Numbered from the stretch's first letter, positions 1 to 8,495 are shown. The stretch: DNA of 64,000 bases from Mesorhizobium sp. (GCF_016793485.1 NZ_JAEULZ010000024.1:1-64000), one strand, 5' to 3'. Notes: generated by a model not told the origin, from the letters alone. A program made the numbers and translations.

Positions 1-869
1 GCTACATGGCGGGCGCCGCCACCAATCCCGACCCCTATGTGTTCGCCTACGCCGCCGGGCAGGTGAAGCAGATGCTGGAGATCACCCATGAGCTGGGTGG
101 CGCCAACTATGTGCTGTGGGGCGGCCGCGAGGGATACGAGACCCTGCTCAACACCCGGATCAAGCAGGAGCAGGACCAGGCGGCGCGCTTCCTGTCGCTG
201 GTCATCGACCACGCCAAGAAGATCGGCTTCAAGGGGCAGCTGCTGATCGAGCCCAAGCCGCAGGAGCCGACCAAGCACCAGTACGACTACGACGTCGCGA
301 CGGTCTATGGATTCCTGAAGGATTTTGGCCTCGAAAAGGAGGTCAAGGTCAACATCGAGCAGGGTCACGCGATCCTGGCAGGCCATTCGTTCGAGCATGA
401 ACTGGCGCTGGCCTCGTCGCTCGGCATCTTCGGTTCGATCGACATGAACCGCAACGACTACCAGTCGGGCTGGGATACCGACCAGTTCCCGAACAACGTG
501 CCGGAGATGGCGCTGGCCTACTACTACGTGCTGCAGGCCGGCGGCTTCAAGACGGGTGGCACCAACTTCGACGCCAAGATCCGCCGCCAGTCGATCGATC
601 CACAGGACCTGCTGATCGGCCACATCGGCGCGATGGATTGCTGCGCGCGCGGCCTGAAGGCGGCGGCCAGGATGGTCGAGGACAAGGCGCTGACTGGACC
701 GCTGGAAGAGCGCTATGCCGGCTGGAAGTCGGCCGAAGCGAAGGCGATGCTGTCGGGCAAGCGTTCGCTGGAGGACATCGCCGAGCGCGTGGTCGCCAAG
801 AAGATCGAGCCGCAGCCGAAGTCCGGCCGGCAGGAATATCTGGAAAACATCGTCAACCGTTACGTTTGA
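1..869 (+). CDS. xylA: Xylose isomerase, C-terminal part (5' end outside window)
   Basis: Catalyses D-xylose to D-xylulose, the first step of the isomerase pathway of xylose use in the cytoplasm. The reading frame is open from base 3 with no start, so the N-terminal third (about 145-150 residues, judging from the usual 435-residue length of the family) lies upstream. Family motifs are visible: the [13 protein letters not shown] segment, the [16 protein letters not shown] metal-site stretch and the [20 protein letters not shown] segment that carries catalytic and metal ligands. It ends with a normal TGA and is followed by a good hairpin terminator. No xylB or transporter is visible on this side, so any operon partners are upstream. 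Confidence 0.97.
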   Translation, partial: YMAGAATNPDPYVFAYAAGQVKQMLEITHELGGANYVLWGGREGYETLLNTRIKQEQDQAARFLSLVIDHAKKIGFKGQLLIEPKPQEPTKHQYDYDVATVYGFLKDFGLEKEVKVNIEQGHAILAGHSFEHELALASSLGIFGSIDMNRNDYQSGWDTDQFPNNVPEMALAYYYVLQAGGFKTGGTNFDAKIRRQSIDPQDLLIGHIGAMDCCARGLKAAARMVEDKALTGPLEERYAGWKSAEAKAMLSGKRSLEDIAERVVAKKIEPQPKSGRQEYLENIVNRYV

Positions 870-913
870 CGACAAATCCGGAGGCCGTCGGCCTAGGAAA
901 ACTAGTTCCGGCG

Positions 914-948
914 CAGCCGCATCCTTCGCAAGGGTGCGGCTGTTTTGT
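914..948 (+). terminator. Rho-independent terminator of xylA
   Basis: A 13-bp GC-rich stem (CAGCCGCATCCTT pairing with AAGGGTGCGGCTG, one G-T pair) with a 3-nt loop is followed by TTTTGTCTT. It lies 45 bp after the xylA stop codon. Confidence 0.85.
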
Positions 949-995
949 CTTCTGCCCGACACATGCCTGCCTTCTGGTCGTCATGAAGCGGGGCT

Positions 996-1244
996 ATGTT
1001 CGCTGGCATGGAAACGAAGCGCCAGACATCTCCAAATGCCTTCGACGTGCAAGTCGGCGCGCTTCTCGACCGCGTCCACGAATCGGCGTCGATCGTGGAC
1101 AGCCTGATGGCGATGCCGTTGCCCAGTGAGAGCGACGCCCCGCCAGAGTGGGATGCGGCCGTGACGCGCCGGCTGGAGCGTCGGCTGGTTGACGCGATGC
1201 GCTCAATCCTTGACGCCGAACAGCAGGCACGAAAAAGCGCCTGA
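996..1244 (+). CDS. Small hypothetical protein (82 aa or 78 aa)
   Basis: I do not recognise a family. The product is a short, soluble, charged protein with no signal peptide or membrane segment; the second half (WDAAVTRRLERRLVDAMRS) looks like an amphipathic helix. Two in-frame ATGs are possible, at 996 (GGGG two bases upstream, rather close) and at 1008. It sits between the xylA terminator and a convergent regulator gene whose stop codon is only 4 bp away. Codon use is like that of the neighbours (G/C in third positions), which argues for a real gene, but no homology supports it. Confidence 0.45.
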   Translation: MFAGMETKRQTSPNAFDVQVGALLDRVHESASIVDSLMAMPLPSESDAPPEWDAAVTRRLERRLVDAMRSILDAEQQARKSA

Positions 1245-1248
1245 GATT

Positions 1249-2235
1249 CTATGCTGCGGTTTTCCTGAGTTCGACCGGCGATTTGCCGAAGGAGCGCGCG
1301 AAGGCGCGAGAAAAGGATGAGGCTGACGAAAAGCCGGTCCTTGCAGCGATGTCAGCCATCGCGACACGCGTATCCGTCACCAGTTTGCGGGCTGCGGTCA
1401 GGCGCAGGCGCAGGTAGTAGGCGCCGGGTGTTTCGCCGATGGACTTGCGGAAGATGCTTTCGAGCGTGCGCGGAGTGACGCCCGTGCGTTTTGCAATCGC
1501 GGCGGTGGAGAGCGGCTGGTCGACATGCGATTCCATGAGCCGGATCGCCTGCGCGAGCCTTGGATCGTAGCCGTCGAGCCGACCGAGCGAGACGAGCGGC
1601 TGCGCGTCGGTCGCGGCACGGGACTGGTCGTAGATGAAGACGCTCGCCACATCCAGCGCGACCGCCATGCCGAGGCGTGAGCGGACGAGATGCAGCATCA
1701 GGTCGAAAGTGGGCGAGGCGCCGCCGCAGGTGAAGACCGGACCGTCGATGACATAACGGTCTGGGCGCACATCCGTGCCGGGGAAGGCGGCGGAGAAGTC
1801 TTCCATGTCCTCCCAGTGGGTCGTGGCGGCACGGCCCTCCAGCAAGCCGGCGCGGGCGACCAGCCATGTGCCGGCCTCCACGCCGCCGCAGGCGCGCGCC
1901 GAACGGGCCGCGCGGCGCAGGCCATGGAGGAAGCTGGCGGTCGCGTAGCCCTGCGTGCCGAAGCCTGCGACGACGACGATCATGTCGGTCTGCCGCGCTG
2001 GATCGAATTTGCCGCTGACCGCCACCGGCAGGCCGCATGTGGTCATGGCCGGGTCGCCGCCGACCGAGACAAGGCGGAAGTCGAAGAGGGTTTCGCCGGA
2101 GACGCGATTGGCTGCGCGCAGCGGGTCGATGGTGGAAGCGACGCACATGATGGATGCGCCCGAGAAGACGAGCACTGTGACGTCGAGCTTTGCGCGCTCG
2201 GCGCGAAAGACATCGGGCTTTTCGCTTTTTGCCAT
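1249..2235 (-). CDS. GlxA-family AraC-type regulator, probable regulator of the carnitine operon
   Basis: Predicted 328-residue transcription factor. The N-terminal two-thirds is a DJ-1/PfpI (class I amidotransferase-like) domain, from about VTVLVFSGASIMCVASTIDP to the segment around DVASVFIYDQ, followed by a C-terminal AraC double helix-turn-helix (TAAIAKRTGVTPRTLESIFR and MADIAARTGFSSASSFSRAF). This architecture is that of GlxA/CdhR/GbdR proteins, which control carnitine, betaine and related catabolism in pseudomonads. It diverges from the carnitine operon across a 70-bp gap with two small palindromes, so local control is likely (inference). The chosen ATG gives the normal family length; longer upstream starts would overlap the divergent gene. 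Confidence 0.9.
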   Translation of the reverse strand: MAKSEKPDVFRAERAKLDVTVLVFSGASIMCVASTIDPLRAANRVSGETLFDFRLVSVGGDPAMTTCGLPVAVSGKFDPARQTDMIVVVAGFGTQGYATASFLHGLRRAARSARACGGVEAGTWLVARAGLLEGRAATTHWEDMEDFSAAFPGTDVRPDRYVIDGPVFTCGGASPTFDLMLHLVRSRLGMAVALDVASVFIYDQSRAATDAQPLVSLGRLDGYDPRLAQAIRLMESHVDQPLSTAAIAKRTGVTPRTLESIFRKSIGETPGAYYLRLRLTAARKLVTDTRVAMADIAARTGFSSASSFSRAFARSFGKSPVELRKTAA

Positions 2236-2241
2236 GACCTC

Positions 2242-2285
2242 TTCGTAAAACGAAAAGCATGGCCAGACAAGGCGAGTCAGACTCG
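2242..2285. promoter_or_regulatory. Divergent promoter region with two short palindromes
   Basis: Between the GlxA-type regulator and the carnitine operon are two perfect 5-bp inverted repeats with 3-bp spacers: TTCGT-AAA-ACGAA (2242-2254) and CGAGT-CAG-ACTCG (2273-2285). They are 19 bp apart edge to edge, and the second ends 20 bp before the operon start codon. They are plausible operators for the divergent regulator. No footprint or consensus supports this; position and symmetry are the only evidence. Confidence 0.35.
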
Positions 2286-2305
2286 GCGCATTCAGGGAGA
2301 GAAAC

Positions 2306-3223
2306 ATGCCGCTAGCCATGAACCGCGAGGTCTTCATCACCTGTGCCGTCACCGGATCGGGCGGCACGCAGGACCGCAGCCCGCACGTGCCGCGCTCGCC
2401 AAAGCAGATCGCCGACTCCGCGATCGCTGCAGCGAAGGCTGGCGCGGCGATCGTGCATTGCCATGTCCGCGACCCCGAGACCGGCAAGCCCCGGCGCGAC
2501 GTCTCGCTCTACCGCGAGGTGACCGAGCGCATCCGCGACGCCGACATCGATGTCGTGCTGAACCTCACAGCCGGCATGGGTGGCGACATGGTGTTCGGCG
2601 ATGTCGAGAACCCGCTGCCGTTGAGGACGCCCGGCACCGACATGGGCGGCGCTTCTGATCGTGTCGAGCATGTGCGTCAGTGCCTGCCGGAGATCTGCAC
2701 GCTCGACTGCGGCACGATGAACTTCAACGAAGCAGACTATGTGATGACCAACACACCGGGCATGCTGCGTGCCATGGGCGGGATGATGACCGAGATGGGC
2801 GTGAAGCCGGAGATCGAGGCGTTCGACACCGGGCACCTCTGGTTTGCCAAGCAGCTCGTCGAGGAAGGCGTGCTGAAGTGCGACGCGCTGGTTCAGCTCT
2901 GCATGGGCGTGCCGTGGGGCGCGCCGGACGACCTCAACACCTTCATGGCGATGGTCAACAACGTGCCGCAGGAGTGGACGTTCTCGGCCTTCTCGCTTGG
3001 CCGCAACCAGATGGCCTATGCCGCTGCCGCGGTGCTGGCCGGCGGCAATGTGCGCGTCGGGCTCGAGGACAATCTCTGGCTCGACAAGGGTGTACTCGCC
3101 ACAAATGCACAGCTCGTGGAGCGCGCGGTGACGATCGTGGAAAATCTCGGCGCGCGAGTGATCGGGCCGGACGAAGTGCGCAAGAAACTGAACCTCACCA
3201 AGCGCGCGCCGCTGGCCGCCTGA
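2306..3223 (+). CDS. cdhC: Beta-keto acid cleavage enzyme (BKACE), probable 3-dehydrocarnitine cleavage enzyme
   Basis: A 305-residue BKACE (formerly DUF849) protein. These TIM-barrel zinc enzymes condense a beta-keto acid with acetyl-CoA and split it into acetoacetate plus a new CoA ester; the carnitine-pathway member uses dehydrocarnitine and yields betainyl-CoA. Visible are the zinc-binding HCH pair (His51, His53) and the late acidic ligand in VGLEDNLWL (Glu254). A good Shine-Dalgarno (AGGGAGAG) precedes the ATG. It is the first gene of a tight operon, 14 bp before L-carnitine dehydrogenase, which supports the dehydrocarnitine assignment over other BKACE substrates. Confidence 0.9.
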   Translation: MPLAMNREVFITCAVTGSGGTQDRSPHVPRSPKQIADSAIAAAKAGAAIVHCHVRDPETGKPRRDVSLYREVTERIRDADIDVVLNLTAGMGGDMVFGDVENPLPLRTPGTDMGGASDRVEHVRQCLPEICTLDCGTMNFNEADYVMTNTPGMLRAMGGMMTEMGVKPEIEAFDTGHLWFAKQLVEEGVLKCDALVQLCMGVPWGAPDDLNTFMAMVNNVPQEWTFSAFSLGRNQMAYAAAAVLAGGNVRVGLEDNLWLDKGVLATNAQLVERAVTIVENLGARVIGPDEVRKKLNLTKRAPLAA

Positions 3224-3237
3224 CCGGGAGACGGGAC

Positions 3238-4374
3238 ATGACCATCGCAAAGGCAGCCGCGATCGGCGGCGGGGTGATCGGAGCGGGCTGGGTTGCCCGG
3301 CTGCTGCTCAACGGCATTGACGTGGCGATCTACGATCCCGATCCGGAGGCCTCGCGCAAGGTGGGCGAGGTGATGAAGGGTGCGCGTCGCGCCTACAAGA
3401 AGATGCTGCCGGAGGGCTTGCCGAAGGAAGGCAAGCTGACCTTCGCCAAGACGATCGCGGAAGCGGTGAAGGATGCGGACTTCATCCAGGAGAGCGTGCC
3501 GGAAAGGCTCGACCTCAAGCACAAGGTTCTGGCGGAGATTGACACGCACGCGCCGGCCAACTCGATCGTTGGCTCGTCGACGTCGGGCATCAAGCCGACC
3601 GACATGCAGGTTGCGATGAAGAAACATCCGGAGCGGCTGGTGGTCGGCCATCCGTTCAACCCGGTCTATTTGCTGCCGCTGGTCGAGATCGTCGGCGGCG
3701 AGCAGACGTTTCCGGAGGCCATCGAGGTCGCCAAGGAAATCTACGCCTCGATCGGCATGAAGCCGGTGGTGATCCGCAAGGAGATCGAGGCGTTCGTCGG
3801 GGACCGCCTGCTTGAGGCTGCCTGGCGCGAGGCGCTGTGGCTGGTCAAGGACGGCATCTGCACGGTCGAAGAGCTTGACGACATCATGCGCTATTCCTTT
3901 GGCATTCGTTGGGCGCAGATGGGCATGTTCCAGGTCTATCGCGTGGCGGGCGGCGAAGCCGGCATGCGCCACTTCATGGCGCAGTTCGGTCCCTGCCTGA
4001 AGTGGCCGTGGACGAAGCTGATGGACGTGCCCGAATTCAACGACGAGCTGGTCGACCTGATTGCGATGCAGTCTGACGAGCAGTCGGACAAATGGTCGAT
4101 CCGTGAGCTGGAAAAAATCCGCGACGACAATCTTGTCGCGATCATGGAAGCGCTGAGCCGCCAGAACAAGGGCAAGGGCTGGGGCGCCGGCGAGCTTTAC
4201 AACGACTATACGAAGCAGCTCTCCAAGTTGGCTTCGAAGAAGGCGAAGCCGGCATTGAAGAGCAAGGCGGCGAAGTCCGCGACCAAGGCGAAGGCGGAAA
4301 AGCCGGTGAAGAAGGTGACGGCGAAGAAGTCCGCTGCGAAGCCGGCCAAGAAAGCCGGAAAGAAGAAGGGCTGA
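3238..4374 (+). CDS. cdhA: L-carnitine 3-dehydrogenase with Lys/Ala-rich tail instead of a thioesterase domain
   Basis: NAD-dependent oxidation of L-carnitine to 3-dehydrocarnitine. It belongs to the 3-hydroxyacyl-CoA dehydrogenase superfamily: Rossmann motif IGGGVIGAG (residues 9-17), HPFNP with catalytic-type His138, and the all-alpha C-terminal domain to about residue 325. The last roughly 51 residues are low complexity, with about 20 lysines plus Ala, Ser and Pro, resembling a histone H1 tail. In several rhizobia this dehydrogenase is fused to a hotdog-fold betainyl-CoA thioesterase (cdhB); here that domain is absent and no separate cdhB is in the operon. The start follows GGGAGACGGGAC. 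The stop is 5 bp before the acyl-CoA dehydrogenase. Confidence 0.92.
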   Translation: MTIAKAAAIGGGVIGAGWVARLLLNGIDVAIYDPDPEASRKVGEVMKGARRAYKKMLPEGLPKEGKLTFAKTIAEAVKDADFIQESVPERLDLKHKVLAEIDTHAPANSIVGSSTSGIKPTDMQVAMKKHPERLVVGHPFNPVYLLPLVEIVGGEQTFPEAIEVAKEIYASIGMKPVVIRKEIEAFVGDRLLEAAWREALWLVKDGICTVEELDDIMRYSFGIRWAQMGMFQVYRVAGGEAGMRHFMAQFGPCLKWPWTKLMDVPEFNDELVDLIAMQSDEQSDKWSIRELEKIRDDNLVAIMEALSRQNKGKGWGAGELYNDYTKQLSKLASKKAKPALKSKAAKSATKAKAEKPVKKVTAKKSAAKPAKKAGKKKG

Positions 4375-4379
4375 CCGCG

Positions 4380-5543
4380 ATGGATTTTGGCCTGTCGGAA
4401 GAGCAGAAGCTTATCGTCGAGACGACGCGCGCGTTTGTCGAGAACGAGCTTTACCCGCATGAGCAGGAGGTTGAGCGCACGGGCGTGCTGCGGCCAGCCC
4501 TGATCGAGGAGCTGAAGGCGAAGGCGATCGAGGCGGGGCTTTATGCGGCAAACATGCCGGCAGATGTCGGTGGGGCCGGACTCGATACGGTGTCGTGGCT
4601 GCTCTACGAGAAGGAACTCGGCCGCGCCAACTATGCGCTGCACTGGACCTGCGTGGCGCGCCCGTCGAACATCCTGCTCGCAGGCACGCCCGAGCAGCGT
4701 GAGAAGTACCTGTTCCCCTGCATTCGCGGCGAGAAGTCCGACTGCCTCGCCATGACCGAGCCCGGCGCTGGTTCTGACCTGCGCGGCATGAAGGCGAGCG
4801 CCGTGCAGGACGGCGACGACTGGGTGCTGAACGGCACCAAGCATTTTATCTCCCACGCTGACATCGCGGATTTCGCGATCGTGTTCATGGCGTCGGGCGA
4901 AGAGGATTCTCCGCGCGGCAAGCGCAAGAAGATCACGGCGTTCTTCGTCGACAAGGGTACGCCGGGCTTCACCGTGCGCGATGGCTATCGCAACGTCTCG
5001 CATCGCGGTTACACCAATTCGGTGCTGGAGTTCGACAACTGCCGGCTACCGGCAAGCCAGGTTCTGGGCGAGGTGCACAAGGGTTTCGAGGTGGCGAATA
5101 GCTGGCTCGGCGCGACGCGGCTGCAGGTCGGCGCGACGTGTCTCGGGCGCGCGGAACGTGCGCTCGGTCATGCCATCGACTACGCCGCGCAGCGCGAGCA
5201 GTTCGGACAGCAGATCGGCAAGTTCCAGGGCGTGTCGTTCAAGCTCGCCGACATGGCGACCGAACTGAAGGCCGCCGAGCTGATGATCCTCGAGGCTGGC
5301 TGGAAATACGACCAGGGCACGGTGACCGACCAGGACATGGCGATGGCCAAGCTGAAGGCCACCGAGATGTTGGCCTTCGTCGCGGACGAGGCGATCCAGA
5401 TCCATGGCGGCATGGGCCTGATGGACGACCTGCCGCTGGAGCGCATCTGGCGCGACGCGCGCGTCGAGCGCATCTGGGAAGGGACGAGCGAAATCCAGCG
5501 CCATATCATAAGCCGGGCACTCTTGAGGGCGGTCGGCGGATGA
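4380..5543 (+). CDS. Acyl-CoA dehydrogenase, probable gamma-butyrobetainyl-CoA dehydrogenase
   Basis: A 387-residue FAD-dependent acyl-CoA dehydrogenase with all three domains. Visible are the MTEPGAGSDLRG FAD/substrate motif, the QIHGGMGLMDDLPLERIWRD signature, and the catalytic-type Glu367 in WEGTSEIQ. In this operon the likely reaction is desaturation of gamma-butyrobetainyl-CoA to crotonobetainyl-CoA, with electrons passing to electron-transfer flavoprotein. The family call is firm; the substrate is inferred from the neighbouring carnitine dehydrogenase and CaiD-like hydratase. Its TGA overlaps the next gene's ATG (ATGA), which indicates translational coupling. Confidence 0.88.
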   Translation: MDFGLSEEQKLIVETTRAFVENELYPHEQEVERTGVLRPALIEELKAKAIEAGLYAANMPADVGGAGLDTVSWLLYEKELGRANYALHWTCVARPSNILLAGTPEQREKYLFPCIRGEKSDCLAMTEPGAGSDLRGMKASAVQDGDDWVLNGTKHFISHADIADFAIVFMASGEEDSPRGKRKKITAFFVDKGTPGFTVRDGYRNVSHRGYTNSVLEFDNCRLPASQVLGEVHKGFEVANSWLGATRLQVGATCLGRAERALGHAIDYAAQREQFGQQIGKFQGVSFKLADMATELKAAELMILEAGWKYDQGTVTDQDMAMAKLKATEMLAFVADEAIQIHGGMGLMDDLPLERIWRDARVERIWEGTSEIQRHIISRALLRAVGG

Positions 5544-7696
5544 ATGATACCCCCACCCCGGCGCTGCGCGCCGACCCTCCCCACAAGGAGGAGGGTAAAG
5601 GGCGTCTTGATCGCCTGCTTCGGCCGAAGTCGATTGCCGTCGTGGGCGGCGGCTTCTTCGCGCCGAATGTCGTGAAGCAGTGCCTGAAGATGGGCTTTGC
5701 CGGCGGCGTCTGGCCGGTGCATCCGTCGAAGGATTCCATCGAGGGCGTGAAGGCATACAAATCGCTGGCCGATCTGCCGGCCGCGCCGGATGCGACCTTC
5801 ATCGGCGTCAATCGCAACCTGACGATCGACATCGTGCGCGAGCTGCGCGAACTCGGCGCGGGCGGGGCGATCTGCTTCGCGGCCGGCTTCCGCGAGACGG
5901 GTAGCTACGACGCCGACGGCGAACGCCTGCAGCAGGCGCTGGTCGAGGCGGCGGGCGACATGGCCGTCATCGGGCCGAACTGCTACGGCCTGATCAACTA
6001 TGCCGACGGTGCGCTGCTGTGGCCCGACCAGCATGGCGGGCGGCGGCTTAAGGACGGCGAGACGGGCGCGGCAATCATCACGCAGTCATCCAACATCGCC
6101 TGCAACCTGACCATGCAGACGCGCGGCCTGCCGCTCGCCTACATGATGACGGCCGGCAACCAGGCGCAGACTGGACTTTCCGAGATGGCGCTCGGGCTGA
6201 TTGAGGATACGCGCGTGTCGTGCCTCGGGCTGCATATCGAGGGCTTCGACAAGGCAGAAGGTTTCGAGCGGCTGGCAGCGCGGGCGCGCGAATTGAAGAA
6301 GCCGATCGTGGCGATGAAGGTCGGGCGCTCGGAGCAGGCGCGGGCCGCGACGGTGTCGCACACGGCGTCGCTCGCCGGGTCGGACGCCGCATCGGACGCC
6401 TTCCTCAAACGGCTCGGCATTCCGCGTGTCGACACGATTCCTGCATTCCTGGAGACGCTGAAACTCTTCCACGGCGTCGGCGCACTGGAGAGTTACACAC
6501 TGTCCTCGATGAGCTGCTCGGGCGGCGAGGCGTCGGTGATGGCCGATACGGCGGAGGGGCGGCCGGTGTCGTTCCCTGGTTTGACTGAAGAGCATCGTGC
6601 GCGCGTTCAGGAGACGCTCGGGCCGCTGGTCGCGGTGGCCAATCCGCTCGACTACAACACCTATATCTGGGCCAACGAGCCGGCGATGACGGCGACGTTC
6701 TCGGCGATGGTGTCCGGCGGCTTCGGGCTTAACATGCTGGTGCTGGATTTCCCGCGCACCGACCGCTGCTCCGACGCCGACTGGTGGTGGACGATCAACG
6801 CCTTCGAGGCGGCGGTGAAGGCGAACGACGCGAAGGGTGCTGTCGTCACGTCCATGGGCGAGAACATTCCTGAGGGACATGCCGAGGAATTGCTGAGGCG
6901 TGGTCTGGTGCCGATTCTTGGCATAGCCGAGGCGATGGATGCTGCGGCTGCCGCGGCGTTTGTGGGGGAGGCTTGGAGGCGGCCAACGGCGACGGCTGTG
7001 GGCGTCGCGCCCCCCTCTGGCCTGCCGGCCATCTCCCCCACGAGGGGGGAGATCACGCTCTCCGATGCGATCGATGAAGCCGCTGCAAAAGCAATGCTTA
7101 CGGATGCAGGACTGTCCGTACCGGCGGGGCGGCGCGCGGCAAGTGTGGTAGAGGCAGTCACCGCGGCGAACGAGCACGGCTATCCCGTAGCTCTGAAGGC
7201 GCTCGGTGTCGCGCACAAGTCGGAAGCCGGCGCGGTGAAGCTCAACCTGCGCGACGAGGCGTCTGTGAGGGCAGCCGCCGAACAACTCGTCGGCCTCGGC
7301 GATGGGCTCTATGTCGAGCGCATGGTCGAAGGTGGTGTCGCCGAGCTCATCGTCGGTATCACGAGCGATCCGCTATTCGGGCCGGTGATGACGGTCGGTT
7401 CGGGTGGTGTGCTGGTCGAACTCTTGAAGGATAGCGCGACGCTGTTGCTGCCTGCCAGTCGCGAAGATGTGGAAACGGCGCTGCGCGGGCTGAAGCTTTT
7501 CCCGCTGCTCGACGGCTTCCGGGGCCGGCCGAGAGCCGATCTCGCGGCTGCAATCGATGCGATCCTGAAGATTTCCGACTTTGCGCTCGCCAATCGCGAC
7601 ACACTGGCGGAACTCGACGTCAATCCGCTAATCGTCTGCGCCGAAGGGAAGGGCGCCTGGGTGGCCGACGCTTTGCTGGTCAAGGAGGAAACATGA
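5540..7696 (+). CDS. ADP-forming acyl-CoA synthetase (fused alpha/beta acetate--CoA ligase family)
   Basis: A 718-residue NDP-forming CoA ligase that interconverts acid + CoA + ATP with acyl-CoA + ADP + Pi. Order: CoA-binding Rossmann domain (from about residue 28), succinyl-CoA-ligase-like domain with the phospho-histidine loop SHTASLAGSD (His274), then an ATP-grasp beta module (about residue 510 onward). Substrate is probably gamma-butyrobetaine, crotonobetaine or carnitine, from context. Two GC-rich palindromic repeats lie in frame, one near the N-terminus (residues about 4-19) and one at the linker before the ATP-grasp module (about 490-505, reading PPSGLPAISPTRGE). Both places should tolerate insertions. 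It overlaps both neighbours by 4 bp. Confidence 0.9.
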   Translation: MNDTPTPALRADPPHKEEGKGRLDRLLRPKSIAVVGGGFFAPNVVKQCLKMGFAGGVWPVHPSKDSIEGVKAYKSLADLPAAPDATFIGVNRNLTIDIVRELRELGAGGAICFAAGFRETGSYDADGERLQQALVEAAGDMAVIGPNCYGLINYADGALLWPDQHGGRRLKDGETGAAIITQSSNIACNLTMQTRGLPLAYMMTAGNQAQTGLSEMALGLIEDTRVSCLGLHIEGFDKAEGFERLAARARELKKPIVAMKVGRSEQARAATVSHTASLAGSDAASDAFLKRLGIPRVDTIPAFLETLKLFHGVGALESYTLSSMSCSGGEASVMADTAEGRPVSFPGLTEEHRARVQETLGPLVAVANPLDYNTYIWANEPAMTATFSAMVSGGFGLNMLVLDFPRTDRCSDADWWWTINAFEAAVKANDAKGAVVTSMGENIPEGHAEELLRRGLVPILGIAEAMDAAAAAAFVGEAWRRPTATAVGVAPPSGLPAISPTRGEITLSDAIDEAAAKAMLTDAGLSVPAGRRAASVVEAVTAANEHGYPVALKALGVAHKSEAGAVKLNLRDEASVRAAAEQLVGLGDGLYVERMVEGGVAELIVGITSDPLFGPVMTVGSGGVLVELLKDSATLLLPASREDVETALRGLKLFPLLDGFRGRPRADLAAAIDAILKISDFALANRDTLAELDVNPLIVCAEGKGAWVADALLVKEET
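5549..5596 (+). repeat. GC-rich palindromic repeat, in-frame copy 1
   Basis: The 48-bp stretch runs from ACCCCCACCCCGG, through a GGCGCTGCGCGCC core, to GACCCTCCCCACAAGGAGGA and GGGT. Its ends can pair (ACCCTCC with GGAGGGT) and it shares order and wording with the copy in xdhC (18235-18285) and the intergenic pair at 28630-28726. It encodes the TPTPALRADPPHKEEG segment near the N-terminus of the CoA ligase and keeps the frame. Confidence 0.75.
7009..7053 (+). repeat. GC-rich palindromic repeat, in-frame copy 2
   Basis: The element contains two short inverted repeats: GGCCTGCCGGCC, and ATCTCCCCC with GGGGGGAGAT around an ACGA loop. It is read as PPSGLPAISPTRGE in the CoA ligase. This peptide is out of character for the family and falls in the linker between the CoA-binding half and the ATP-grasp half. 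The stem differs in sequence from the copy at 5549, so it may be a second repeat subtype. Confidence 0.7.
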
Positions 7697-8475
7697 CCGA
7701 CGTGATCACCACGCGCCGCGAAGGCGGCGTCTTCGAAGTCACGCTGGACCGGCCGAAGGCCAATGCCATCGACCTGAAGACCTCGCGGCGGATGGGCGAA
7801 ACGTTCAGGGCGTTTCGCGACGATCCGGAGTTGCGCGTCGCCATCGTGAAGACGGCCGGCGACAAGTTCTTCTGCGCGGGCTGGGACCTGAAGGCGGCGG
7901 CCGGCGGCGACGCGGTGGACGGCGACTATGGCGTCGGCGGCTTTGCGGGACTGCAGGAGCTGCGCGACATGAACAAGCCTGTCATCGCCTGCGTCAACGG
8001 CATGGCGGTGGGCGGCGGCTTCGAGCTGGCGCTGTCCTGCGACCTGATCTACGCCTCGGATCATTCGAGCTTCGCGCTGCCGGAAATCCGCGCAGGGACC
8101 CTGGCGGACGCCGCCACGATCAAGCTGCCGAAGCGCATTCCGTATCACGTCGCGATGGACCTGCTGCTGACCGGCCGCTGGATGGATGTCGCCGAGGCGC
8201 ATCGCTGGGGGCTGGTCAACGAAGTGCTGCCGAAGGAAAAGCTCGAGGATCGCGTCTGGGAGATTGCGCGGTTGCTGGCGTCGGGACCGCCGCTGGTGTT
8301 CGCGGCTATCAAGGAAACGGCGCGCGAGGCGGAGGGCGTGAAGTTCCAGGACATCATGAACCGCGTCACCAAGCGGCAACTGCCGACCGTCGACGTGCTC
8401 TATGGGTCCGAGGACAATCTGGAAGGCTTCAAGGCTTTCGCCGAGAAACGCGATCCGGTCTGGAAGGGCCGCTGA
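7693..8475 (+). CDS. caiD: Carnitinyl-CoA dehydratase / crotonobetainyl-CoA hydratase
   Basis: A 260-residue crotonase-fold enzyme, the usual CaiD length, that hydrates crotonobetainyl-CoA to L-carnitinyl-CoA. Crotonase features are visible: the FCAGWDLKA CoA-binding segment, the oxyanion-hole stretch NGMAVGGGFELALSCD, and the ALPEIRAG motif that carries an acidic catalytic residue. It is the last gene of the operon and overlaps the CoA ligase by 4 bp. With the ligase and the acyl-CoA dehydrogenase it would convert gamma-butyrobetaine to carnitine at the CoA level and feed carnitine dehydrogenase. Which thioesterase or CoA transfer frees carnitine is not visible. Confidence 0.88.
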   Translation: MTDVITTRREGGVFEVTLDRPKANAIDLKTSRRMGETFRAFRDDPELRVAIVKTAGDKFFCAGWDLKAAAGGDAVDGDYGVGGFAGLQELRDMNKPVIACVNGMAVGGGFELALSCDLIYASDHSSFALPEIRAGTLADAATIKLPKRIPYHVAMDLLLTGRWMDVAEAHRWGLVNEVLPKEKLEDRVWEIARLLASGPPLVFAAIKETAREAEGVKFQDIMNRVTKRQLPTVDVLYGSEDNLEGFKAFAEKRDPVWKGR

Positions 8476-8495
8476 ACCGGCGACCTGTATAGCGC

